Part shown: positions 1 through 6,549 of the stretch, piece after piece
Layout: each line of letters opens with the position of its first letter
Numbering within the stretch: position 1 is the first letter of the stretch
NCBI GenBank assembly: GCA_030666885.1
Contig: DAOUWY010000075.1
Coordinates: forward strand, 1-7,844
Origin: Methanosarcinales archaeon
Lineage (GTDB): Archaea > Halobacteriota > Methanosarcinia > Methanosarcinales > Methanocomedenaceae
Direction of reading: 5' to 3'
Length of the DNA stretch: 7,844 nt
Notes under the pieces: generated by a model
Seen by the model: the letters and a program-made list of their open reading frames with translations, nothing else
What the model was told of the DNA's origin: nothing
Databases searched by the model: none
Translations under genes and position numbers: made by a program

Positions 1-116
1 GTAAGTTTTTTTTCCGGATCAAAGCCGCTATCTTTCAGTTCGGTTGTACTATCACGAATAAACTGTGCGACTGTCTGGGAAAAAGCAAGTTTCTGGGCAT
101 AAGTTAATCTCGCCAT
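1..116 (-). CDS. Unidentified protein, N-terminal 38 residues only
   Basis: The first 38 codons of a minus-strand gene are present; the rest lies beyond the left edge of the window. The reading frame begins MARLTYAQKLAFSQ and runs to ...SGFDPEKKL without a stop. An archaeal ribosome binding site (AAAGGTG, 126-132 on the minus strand) lies nine bases before the ATG, which supports both the start and the gene. The visible part is soluble and probably helical (a Gln/Lys/Phe-rich stretch, then TTELKDSGFDP), with no signal peptide or membrane segment. It is transcribed divergently from npdG, and an AT-rich stretch at about 134-160 could supply its TATA box. I do not recognise the family and propose no function. 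Confidence 0.6.
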   Translation of the reverse strand, partial: MARLTYAQKLAFSQTVAQFIRDSTTELKDSGFDPEKKL

Positions 117-274
117 TTTTATTATCACCTTTTTTATATATATAGCTATTTAATAAATACTTTGGCTTTTAACTCCTCTCAAGCCTATAGCATCAATAAA
201 CAGTTGGATGACTCTATGCACTCCAACGTGATCAAGCATCGGAAAATATATTCTTAAATTTAGTTGGGTTTTAT

Positions 275-294
275 TGAGATGTCACCGCATCTCA
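275..294. promoter_or_regulatory. Perfect 7-bp inverted repeat upstream of npdG, candidate operator
   Basis: The arms TGAGATG and CATCTCA are separated by six bases (TCACCG). The repeat ends ten bases before the npdG TATA box, a position where archaeal activators or repressors commonly bind. It could also be a transcribed hairpin, but it lies upstream of the expected start site. The regulator is unknown. Confidence 0.35.
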
Positions 295-303
295 GCACAA
301 ACA

Positions 304-312
304 TTTTATATA
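304..312 (+). promoter_or_regulatory. TATA box of npdG
   Basis: TTTTATATA is a good archaeal TATA element. Its centre is about 27 bp before position 335, so the mRNA would start just a few bases before the ATG at 341, giving a very short leader. This spacing is one reason to prefer the 341 start to the ATG at 329. Confidence 0.55.
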
Positions 313-340
313 CATAATTGTACTGAGAATGTGTGATACC

Positions 341-994
341 ATGAAAATAGCAATACTTGGCGGAACCGGAAGTATTGGTGAGGGACTTGCTCTCAGGTGG
401 GCCGTTAAACATGAAGTGTTTGTCGGCTCAAGGAAACTTGAAAAGGCACAAGCTTCAACTGATAAATACCGGAAAATACTGGAAGAATCGGGTGATACCT
501 GCACAATCACAGGATGCGTTAATCCGGATGCTGTTGACCAGGCCGATGTGGTTGTACTATCGGTGCCATATGAGCATGTATCATCAACCATTGAAACAAT
601 CAAACCTTACCTGAAGGACCAGATCATCATTTCTATTGTGGTGCCGATGAAAAAAAAAGGCCATTTTCTTTATACACCACCGGACTCCGGTTGTGCGGCT
701 ACGGAAATCCAGGGGTTGCTTCCCGAAGGTGTAAAACTGGTTTCTGCTTTTCATAACGTCTCTGCAAATAAGCTTGCCGATATCAAAAAGAAACTGGATA
801 TGGATGTATTCATCTGCGGGGACCATGAAGAAGCAAACAATGTGGTGAGTGACCTGGTAAAGGATATCCCTGGTTTAAATCCAATGATGGCCGGGCCTTT
901 AGAGGTTTCATGCATGGTGGAAAGTATCACTCCCTTGCTGGTCAACCTGGCAGTATTAAATAAGAAGAAGCACTTGGGAATCAGGAGTGTATGA
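341..994 (+). CDS. npdG: F420H2:NADP+ oxidoreductase (NADPH-dependent F420 reductase)
   Basis: This cytoplasmic enzyme transfers hydride between reduced cofactor F420 and NADP+, supplying NADPH for biosynthesis in methanogens and relatives. The 217-residue product matches the family's usual size of about 210-220. Seen in the sequence: a Rossmann nucleotide loop GGTGSIG (residues 7-13), then VGSRKLEK (28-35), whose Ser30, Arg31 and Lys35 align with the NADP 2'-phosphate contacts of the Archaeoglobus fulgidus enzyme; VSAFHNVSANKL (134-145), equivalent to the F420-side segment; and a C-terminal GPLEVSCMVESITPLL (185-200). The conserved segments line up collinearly with the A. fulgidus protein as I remember it. 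The start at 341 is chosen because the core begins MKIAILGGTG and because of the TATA spacing; an in-frame ATG at 329 would add only four residues. It is followed by a 295-bp spacer, so it is probably transcribed alone. Confidence 0.93.
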   Translation: MKIAILGGTGSIGEGLALRWAVKHEVFVGSRKLEKAQASTDKYRKILEESGDTCTITGCVNPDAVDQADVVVLSVPYEHVSSTIETIKPYLKDQIIISIVVPMKKKGHFLYTPPDSGCAATEIQGLLPEGVKLVSAFHNVSANKLADIKKKLDMDVFICGDHEEANNVVSDLVKDIPGLNPMMAGPLEVSCMVESITPLLVNLAVLNKKKHLGIRSV

Positions 995-1111
995 TCGGGG
1001 AGATTTTATTCATTATTATTCCCATTTCCATATCTGATAATTTACCAGTTGAACATGAAACAGGATAATTGCATAAACTATGTAATATATTACAGGAAAA
1101 TGGAAATTTCA

Positions 1112-1171
1112 GACAGGATTGACAGGATTGACAAGATACGATCCAATCCCGTATATCCTGTAAATCCTGTC
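1112..1171. repeat. GACAGGATT short repeats forming an imperfect inverted repeat
   Basis: Three 9-bp direct units (GACAGGATT, GACAGGATT, GACAAGATA) occupy 1112-1138. After a 9-base loop (1141-1149), the complementary sequence CGTATATCCTGTAAATCCTGTC follows at 1150-1171 in two further units of the same 9-bp rhythm. The arms 1121-1140 and 1150-1171 pair over most of their length. Similar ACAGGATT repeats are, as I recall, widespread between genes in environmental bacteria and archaea. Here it sits between npdG and the aconitase gene and, if transcribed, could form a hairpin that ends or processes the npdG mRNA. The rest of the spacer 995-1289 holds no convincing gene. Confidence 0.7.
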
Positions 1172-1277
1172 AAAAGAATTGATTGAAACTAAGAAAATTA
1201 CCTCTAAAGATAACGATATCGAAATGCGTTAATACTTCCCAATACGTTAAAAAACCAGACATTCAGACAATTTTATC

Positions 1278-1283
1278 AGGTGA
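1278..1283 (+). promoter_or_regulatory. Ribosome binding site of aconitase gene
   Basis: AGGTGA lies six bases before the ATG at 1290. A second in-frame ATG at 1296 would be twelve bases away, so this site selects 1290 as the start. Confidence 0.65.
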
Positions 1284-1289
1284 CACCCA

Positions 1290-3215
1290 ATGACCATGAA
1301 CCTAACCCGGAAAATAATCTCATCACATCTCGCCAAAGGCGAGATGAAACCCGGCCTGGAAATAGCAATAACAATAGACCAGACCCTGACCCAGGATGCT
1401 ACCGGCACGATGGCGTACCTACAGTTCGAAGCCCTGGACATCCCACAGGTAAAAGTACCCCTGGCAGTCAGCTACGTTGACCACAATATGCTCCAGGCCG
1501 GATTCGAGAACGCAGATGACCACCGCTTTTTGCAGACATTTGCCAACAAGTACGGGATACAATTCTCAAAACCAGGCAACGGTATCTGCCACCAGGTTAA
1601 CCTGGAGCGGTTCTCAAAACCCGGTAACACCATGATAGGCTCGGACAGCCACACCCCTACAGGCGGGGGTGCAGGCATGCTGGCCATCGGCGTGGGCGGC
1701 CTGGATGTTGCAGTCGTAATGGGCGGTGCACCCTATTATGTGACAATGCCAAAAGTGGTTGGCGTGAAATTAACAGGCAAACTCAATCCCTGGGTATCTG
1801 CCAAAGACGTCATCCTGGAGATGCTGCGGCGGCTCACAGTAAAGGGCGGCGTTGGCAAGGTCTTCGAATACTATGGTCCGGGCGTGAGTACCTTATCCGT
1901 ACCCGAGCGGGCTACCATTACAAATATGGGTGCCGAACTGGGAGCAACAAGTTCCCTCTTCCCGTGCGATAATGTAACGAAAGAATTTTTCAGGATGCAG
2001 GGCAGGCTCGACGACTGGAATGAGATATCGGCAGACCCTGATGCAGAATATGACGAGCACATTGAGGTCAACCTCGGCGAACTGGAGCCCATGATGGCAA
2101 AACCAGGCTCTCCTGATGCAGTTGTAAAGGTGTCAGAGGTGGAAGGCACACCGGTACAGCAGGTCATTATCGGTTCATGTACCAATTCCAGTTATAAGGA
2201 CCTTATGCTGGTCGCCAAAGCAGTAAAAGGCAAAAAAGTAAATCCCAATGTTAGCCTGCATATCACACCAGGTTCCAGGCAGGTGCTGGAGACCATAATC
2301 CGCAACAGGGCACTGGCTGATATGGTTTCGGCAGGCGCACGTATCATGGAGGCCGCATGTGACGGATGTATAGGACTGGGTTCATCCCCTCCTTCGGGTT
2401 CGGTATCCATCAGGTCTTTTAACAGGAACTGGTCAGGGCGTTCGGGCACTATGAATGACAGTGTCTACCTGGCCAGCCCCGAGGTCTGTGTGGCGGCTGC
2501 CCTTACCGGAAAGATAACTGACCCGAGGAAACTGGGCGAGTACCCGGAGGTAGAATGGCCTGAGAGTTTTGTTACCGATGACTCTATGGTAATCGGGCCG
2601 TCAGATAACCCGGAGTCTGTTGAGGTGATACGGGGTCCGAATATAAAACCCCTGCCTAAAGCCGAACCCTTATCTTCTAACCTTGAAGGTGAGGTACTGA
2701 TAAAACTGGAGGATGACATCAGCACAGATGGTATTATGCCGGCAGGCCCGAAGATACTACCCCTACGCAGTAATATCCCTGCCATTAGTGAACATGTGTT
2801 TTCACAGATCGACCCTGGTTTCCCTGCCAGGGCAAAAGAGAAGCAGGGTGGTTTTATCATTGGCGGCGATAACTACGGCCAGGGTTCAAGCCGGGAACAT
2901 GCTGCTCTGGCACCCATGTACCTGGGTGTGAAGGCGGTCGTTACCAGATCATTTGCCAGGATACACAAGGCCAACCTGGTGAATTTCGGTATTTTGCCCC
3001 TGGAATTTGCCGATCAGGCAGGTTATGATGCAATTGAGCAAGGGGATACCATCAGGTTTAACGGTATACGGGAACTGATAGAAGGCGGTGCTACCAGCAT
3101 ACCTGTACAGGCCGGGTCGAACAGCTTTGTGTGCACCCTGGATGTATCAGACAGGCAGCGGGAGATCATCCTGGCTGGCGGGCTGCTGAATTATACGAAG
3201 ATGATGCATGGTTAG
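1290..3215 (+). CDS. acn: Aconitate hydratase (aconitase), short single-chain type
   Basis: Aconitase isomerises citrate and isocitrate through cis-aconitate; in these archaea it feeds a partial citrate cycle toward 2-oxoglutarate and glutamate. The product has 641 residues, like the short 'Aquifex-type' aconitases (about 640-660) and shorter than AcnA/AcnB (about 860-900). Seen: SYVDHN (61-66), GSDSHTPTGGG (117-127), the [4Fe-4S] ligands Cys297 (GSCTNSS) and Cys357/Cys360 (ACDGCIGLG), active-site arginines Arg379 and Arg384 (SFNRNWSGR), Arg493 (LPLRSN) equivalent to the mitochondrial Arg580, and the swivel-domain loop YGQGSSREHAAL (529-540). Domains 1-3 and the LeuD-like swivel domain are fused in one chain. 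The YGQGSSREHAAL loop resembles aconitase more than isopropylmalate isomerase, so LeuCD or homoaconitase activity is less likely but cannot be excluded from sequence alone. All key residues are present. No citrate synthase or isocitrate dehydrogenase lies in the window. Confidence 0.94.
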   Translation: MTMNLTRKIISSHLAKGEMKPGLEIAITIDQTLTQDATGTMAYLQFEALDIPQVKVPLAVSYVDHNMLQAGFENADDHRFLQTFANKYGIQFSKPGNGICHQVNLERFSKPGNTMIGSDSHTPTGGGAGMLAIGVGGLDVAVVMGGAPYYVTMPKVVGVKLTGKLNPWVSAKDVILEMLRRLTVKGGVGKVFEYYGPGVSTLSVPERATITNMGAELGATSSLFPCDNVTKEFFRMQGRLDDWNEISADPDAEYDEHIEVNLGELEPMMAKPGSPDAVVKVSEVEGTPVQQVIIGSCTNSSYKDLMLVAKAVKGKKVNPNVSLHITPGSRQVLETIIRNRALADMVSAGARIMEAACDGCIGLGSSPPSGSVSIRSFNRNWSGRSGTMNDSVYLASPEVCVAAALTGKITDPRKLGEYPEVEWPESFVTDDSMVIGPSDNPESVEVIRGPNIKPLPKAEPLSSNLEGEVLIKLEDDISTDGIMPAGPKILPLRSNIPAISEHVFSQIDPGFPARAKEKQGGFIIGGDNYGQGSSREHAALAPMYLGVKAVVTRSFARIHKANLVNFGILPLEFADQAGYDAIEQGDTIRFNGIRELIEGGATSIPVQAGSNSFVCTLDVSDRQREIILAGGLLNYTKMMHG

Positions 3216-3286
3216 GCTTGTTTTGCATCCATTTTTTCAACCACAACCTCTACTTTCCCACATGGCTTCTCCTGCACAAGAGCCAC
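3212..3286 (-). CDS. Possible 24-residue micro-ORF opposite the aconitase 3' end
   Basis: A GTG-started frame reads approximately MALVQEKPCGKVEVVVEK and ends in TAA, overlapping the last bases of the aconitase stop. What favours it is its setting: a G-rich ribosome binding site GGGAGGGG (3293-3300, minus strand) six bases before the GTG, and a TATA-like ATATTTAT (3331-3338) about 27 bases before the leader would start. What argues against it is the very small size, the non-ATG start and the competing overlapping ATG at 3290, which would give a different 17-residue cysteine-rich peptide. It could equally be the remnant of a longer gene. No function is proposed. Confidence 0.18.
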   Translation of the reverse strand: MALVQEKPCGKVEVVVEKMDAKQA

Positions 3287-3344
3287 ACATATCCCCTCCC
3301 ACAACAGAGCTGTGGAGTATAACAATTAAGATAAATATTGATAG

Positions 3345-6158
3345 CTACTTGAGTGATTTTCTAAATACAAAATACCCTGCAGATAATAAACTTCCAATAG
3401 CAAACGCCGTGTTAAAACCCGGTACATCCTGAGTATATGGTATTTGTTTTTCAGATTGTGTTGAATCTTCCTTTGCTTGTATTAGATTTCCTTCCAGTTT
3501 TATCAGCCAAACATCGGCGTCTCCTGCCCTGTATGAATCGGTTTTTCCTGCAATGATATAGCCACCATCTGAAGTCTGCCGGATACAATTCGCCCAATCA
3601 AAACCCGTTGATCCAAAGCTATTATACCACTCCATATTTCCTTTTGAATCGGTTTTTACCAGCCACATATCATCCAAATCATCATTTTGATCATAGTTGA
3701 CATCATCATCAAGCAGCCCCGTCTTCCCTGTAATAACATAACCGCCGTCTGAAGTCTGGATAACTGAGTGTGCCCAATCATCTCCTGATCCCTCGAAGGT
3801 CTGGTTCCATTGTTCTTTTCCATTGGAATCTGTTTTTATCAGCCAGAAATCAAAATAACCGGCACCATATGATGTGGTAGTTCCTGCAATGATGAAGCCA
3901 CCGTCAGAGGTCTGCTGAATAGATTCTGCCCAATCGCCTCCGTTTCCTCCAAAGGTCTGGTTCCATTGCATATTCCCGTTTGTATCGATTTTTATGAGCC
4001 AGACATCAGACCAACCCCGGCCGAAAGAACCTGTTCCTCCAGCTAGAATGTATCCTCCGTCAAAAGTTTGCCGGACTGATTCTGCCCGATCATCGTTAAT
4101 TCCTCCAAAAGTCTTGTTCCACTGTTCATATCCCTTTGAGTCAGTTTTTACCAACCAGACATCAGATCGTCCGGCACCGTATGAATTTGTCCCTCCTGCA
4201 AGTATGTAACCGCCGTCTACTGCCTGGGTAACAGAGTATGTACTATCACGGTCAGTTCCTCCAAAGGTCATGTTCCACTGTTCGTATCCATGTGCATCGG
4301 TTTTCACAAGCCATACATCAGACTCACCGGCGCCATATGACCATGTATTTCCAGCAAGTATGTATCCGCCATCCAAAGTCTGCATCACCGAGTGTGCATA
4401 ATCATAGTCAGTTCCTCCAAAGGTCCTGTTCCATTGTTCTTTTCCGTTTGAATCAGTTTTTACGAGCCAAAAATCACCATCTCCAGAACCATATGAACCT
4501 GTTATTCCAGCACTGATGTAGCCACCGTCACAAGTTTGTTGGACAGAATTGGCATTATCAAAGCCAATTCCTCCAATGGTCTGCTTCCATTCCATTTTAG
4601 GTGGTGTTATCTGTTGAACTGTTACCTTTCTATTTGTTGAGTGCATTGCAGTATTATTATTTTTTACCGTTACCGTCACGTTATACGTTCCCTTTGAGGC
4701 ATAGGAATGGATAATTGTCTTTTCAGTTGTATTTAATGTATTCCCATCTCCGAAATTCCACTGGTAATTAGTGATTTTTTCATCCGGATCATAACTTAGG
4801 GAAGCATTGAATGTTATCATCTGTTCTACTCCGGGATGCTTCGGATTATTAATGAATAATGCTGTGGGAGTAGGAGGTTCTTTTTCCAACTTTATCAGCA
4901 TGAAATCAGAGTCTTTATCGCCTGCAAGTATATAGCCTCCGTCTGAGGTTTGCCTGAATGATTCAATATCTTCAAATGTCTTGACCCAGAGCATGTTTCC
5001 TCTTGAATCTATTTTGATCAGCCAGAAATCGTCATCATAAGAAAATGTCCATCCTCTCAGAATATAACTGCCATCAGCAGTCTGACGGACGGATTTTATC
5101 CAATCATGGTTAGGTCCTCCGGAGGTCCAGGTCCATTGCTCATTTCCCTTCGCATCGGTTTTCATCAGCCAGAAATCAGAATGGCAAATTCCCCATGAAT
5201 CCGTACTTCCTCCAATAATATATCCGCCATCTAAGGTCTGCCCGATAGTGTTTGCCCTATAACGTAGCTTTCCTTTAAAGGTTTTGTTCCACTGCTCATC
5301 TCCCATCGAATCGGTTTTCACAAGCGTGAAATCCAATCCGCTTCCCCATGCCGATTGTGCGCTTGCTCCAGTAATGAATCCACCGTCAGCGGTCTGCCGG
5401 ACAGTATGTACATTGCCTTTTCCGAAAGACTTTTCCCATTCCATAGTTCCGTTCACATCGATTTTTCCCATCACGATAGAATAGTTAGGTTGTGACCCGG
5501 TCGTCCTTATGATAATCCACCCACCATCAGGCGTCTGCTGGATGTATTTTGGCCTGTCATTGCCAGTTCCTTTAAAGGTCTTGTTCCATAACTCATCACC
5601 CTTTACATCTGTTTTCATGAGCCAAACATCATCAGGACATTCATTACATAAACTTGCAATTCCTGCAAGGATATAGCCATTATCAAAGGTTTGCTGGAAG
5701 AGATAAAGATGATTAATGCCCGTTTTTCGAAATGTCTTGTTCCATTGTTCCTCTCCTTTTGCATCGTTTTTCACAAGCCAGACATCAGTGGGACATTGCC
5801 CACACACACTCGTGATCCCGGCAAGGATACAGCCATCATCTGAAGTCTGCTGGAAAAAATCAACATGAGTATAACCCCGTCCTCCAAAGGTTGTATTCCA
5901 TTGCTCATTTCCTTTTGGATCGGTTTTTAGAAGCCAGACATTCTCAGGACATTCTCTGCACACACGTATACTTCCAACAAGGAGATAGCCGTTGTCAGAG
6001 ATCTGCTCGACAAACTCAGCACGTTCAATGCCAGTTCCTCCAAAGGTCCTGTTCCATTCCACTTCAGGCGCCGTTGCACCGGTAGACCCAATGTCTGCAA
6101 AGAGCAATATTGCAGACAGGATTACCATCAACAATGTCTTTTGCTTTTTCCATTTCAT
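3345..6158 (-). CDS. Secreted repeat/PKD surface protein with PGF-CTERM-like tail
   Basis: A 937-residue extracellular protein, probably held at the cell surface. The N-terminus is a typical signal peptide: basic MKWKKQK, then a hydrophobic stretch (8-24), with cleavage probably near 28-30. Eight repeats of about 50 residues (35-429) precede a PKD domain (about 432-514, with WNFGDG at 467-472), and seven more repeats follow (524-889). The consensus is W-N-x-T-F-G-G, S-V-x-Q-T-x-D-G-G-Y-I-L-A-G, then D-V-W-L-V-K-T-D-x-x-G-x-E-Q. Repeats of this kind are common in bacterial and archaeal surface proteins and are expected to form beta-propeller blades. The C-terminus has PGF (913-915), a hydrophobic segment (916-932) and RKSLK, matching the archaeosortase signal. 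ATG 6158 is preferred over an upstream TTG at 6185 because it begins the signal peptide and fits the promoter. An adhesin or scaffold role is inferred; the ligand is unknown. Confidence 0.85.
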   Translation of the reverse strand: MKWKKQKTLLMVILSAILLFADIGSTGATAPEVEWNRTFGGTGIERAEFVEQISDNGYLLVGSIRVCRECPENVWLLKTDPKGNEQWNTTFGGRGYTHVDFFQQTSDDGCILAGITSVCGQCPTDVWLVKNDAKGEEQWNKTFRKTGINHLYLFQQTFDNGYILAGIASLCNECPDDVWLMKTDVKGDELWNKTFKGTGNDRPKYIQQTPDGGWIIIRTTGSQPNYSIVMGKIDVNGTMEWEKSFGKGNVHTVRQTADGGFITGASAQSAWGSGLDFTLVKTDSMGDEQWNKTFKGKLRYRANTIGQTLDGGYIIGGSTDSWGICHSDFWLMKTDAKGNEQWTWTSGGPNHDWIKSVRQTADGSYILRGWTFSYDDDFWLIKIDSRGNMLWVKTFEDIESFRQTSDGGYILAGDKDSDFMLIKLEKEPPTPTALFINNPKHPGVEQMITFNASLSYDPDEKITNYQWNFGDGNTLNTTEKTIIHSYASKGTYNVTVTVKNNNTAMHSTNRKVTVQQITPPKMEWKQTIGGIGFDNANSVQQTCDGGYISAGITGSYGSGDGDFWLVKTDSNGKEQWNRTFGGTDYDYAHSVMQTLDGGYILAGNTWSYGAGESDVWLVKTDAHGYEQWNMTFGGTDRDSTYSVTQAVDGGYILAGGTNSYGAGRSDVWLVKTDSKGYEQWNKTFGGINDDRAESVRQTFDGGYILAGGTGSFGRGWSDVWLIKIDTNGNMQWNQTFGGNGGDWAESIQQTSDGGFIIAGTTTSYGAGYFDFWLIKTDSNGKEQWNQTFEGSGDDWAHSVIQTSDGGYVITGKTGLLDDDVNYDQNDDLDDMWLVKTDSKGNMEWYNSFGSTGFDWANCIRQTSDGGYIIAGKTDSYRAGDADVWLIKLEGNLIQAKEDSTQSEKQIPYTQDVPGFNTAFAIGSLLSAGYFVFRKSLK
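3492..4589 (-). repeat. Second repeat array of the surface protein (repeats 9-15)
   Basis: Seven tandem units follow the PKD domain. Repeats 9-13 are each exactly 52 residues (156 bp) and resemble each other more than the units before the PKD domain do, which suggests more recent duplication or homogenisation here. Repeat 14 is 60 residues because of an acidic insertion, DDDVNYDQNDDLDD (817-830). Repeat 15 runs into the C-terminal stalk. Confidence 0.8.
4617..4865 (-). other. PKD domain coding segment
   Basis: Residues about 432-514 of the surface protein form one PKD (immunoglobulin-like beta-sandwich) domain. Diagnostic features are the FNASLSYDPD strand (450-459), the YQWNFGDG motif (465-472), HSYASKGTYNVTVTVK (484-499) and the closing KVTV. 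It separates the two repeat arrays and probably acts as a spacer or binding module. Confidence 0.85.
4872..6056 (-). repeat. First repeat array of the surface protein (repeats 1-8)
   Basis: Eight units of 39-52 residues precede the PKD domain. Repeats 1-3 are 52 residues and carry a CxxCP motif in the loop where later repeats have SYGAG. Repeats 4, 5 and 7 are 49-50 residues, and repeat 8 is cut to 39. The units are more divergent than those of the second array. Confidence 0.8.
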
Positions 6159-6193
6159 CTTTCTTTCAATTAACGTAATATCCAAGTATTGTC

Positions 6194-6201
6194 ATTTAAA
6201 T
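6194..6201 (-). promoter_or_regulatory. TATA box of the surface-protein gene
   Basis: ATTTAAAT, centred near 6198, predicts a transcript start around 6171, about 13 bases before the ATG at 6158. A start site there would leave the upstream TTG (6185) outside the mRNA. Confidence 0.45.
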
Positions 6202-6303
6202 TTTTCTATTAATAGTCAGTTTTAACAATTAAATATGGTTATATTGGGATACTTATTGAGAAGGCGGTCTAATCCTATCGAAAACGTATGAAATGAGGAG
6301 CCG

Positions 6304-6322
6304 TGAATTGCCTGTCAATTCA
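6304..6322. repeat. 7-bp stem hairpin in the 6206-6397 spacer
   Basis: TGAATTG and CAATTCA are perfect complementary arms around a five-base loop (CCTGT). It lies about 35 bp upstream of the TATA box of the 46-aa ORF, so it could be an operator or a relic of an older RNA. Apart from this hairpin, and promoter elements near its two ends, I see nothing in the spacer 6206-6397. Confidence 0.3.
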
Positions 6323-6355
6323 AGTTTGGGTCGTGTCCCTGAATTAGTGACAATA

Positions 6356-6363
6356 TTTAAATA
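6356..6363 (+). promoter_or_regulatory. TATA box of the 46-aa small ORF
   Basis: TTTAAATA, centred near 6359, predicts a start site around 6385, directly before the ribosome binding site GAGGG at 6387-6391. A second TTTAAAT at 6365-6371 is closer and less well placed. Confidence 0.4.
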
Positions 6364-6397
6364 GTTTAAATGTAATTCTCTCTTTTGAGGGATATTA

Positions 6398-6538
6398 ATG
6401 GATTCAGAACTTGATTTATCAGAATTTTGTTGTTTGAACCTGAATTTCGGAGTTTATATACTATATATACCAAAAATGGCATTATTTTTATTTAGGCTTA
6501 TAACAATTCTTATTTTTCTTGATCTTTATCAGACCTGA
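6398..6538 (+). CDS. Small protein candidate, 46 residues, one membrane segment
   Basis: The frame reads MDSELDLSEFCC..., an acidic soluble N-terminus (1-10) with Cys11-Cys12, followed by an aromatic/aliphatic region (about 17-44) including MALFLFRLITILIFLDLY, which would cross the membrane once. The start is supported by GAGGG six bases upstream and a TATA box at the right distance, an arrangement less likely to arise by chance than an ORF of this size. The composition is AT-rich with many Phe/Leu/Ile codons, which in AT-rich spacer DNA can also arise by chance, so the TM prediction alone is weak evidence. It ends 12 bp from the convergent 37-aa ORF. No family is recognised and no function proposed. 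Confidence 0.4.
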   Translation: MDSELDLSEFCCLNLNFGVYILYIPKMALFLFRLITILIFLDLYQT

Positions 6539-6549
6539 TCTTTGAATTC

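Noticed and set aside
329..340. Upstream in-frame ATG for npdG
   Set aside because: It adds only four residues before the conserved MKIAILGGTG start and lies at or upstream of the predicted transcript start.
3208..3432. Plus-strand frame of 74 residues
   Set aside because: It overlaps the ends of both real genes and has no ribosome binding site or protein-like pattern.
3994..4516. Plus-strand frames across the surface-protein gene
   Set aside because: They are antisense shadows of the repeat protein; their apparent repetitiveness comes from its repeats.
3345..6158. CRISPR-like regular repeats
   Set aside because: The 156-bp period is in frame and encodes protein repeats; there are no short identical repeats with unique spacers.
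6159..6185. TTG-started nine-residue extension of the surface protein
   Set aside because: It begins upstream of the predicted mRNA start and would put a charged stretch before a normal signal peptide.
6298..6335. Possible group II intron domain V (GAGCCGTG... hairpin)
   Set aside because: The lower stem fails: the third G of GAGCC faces G instead of U, and there is no proper two-base bulge or tetraloop.
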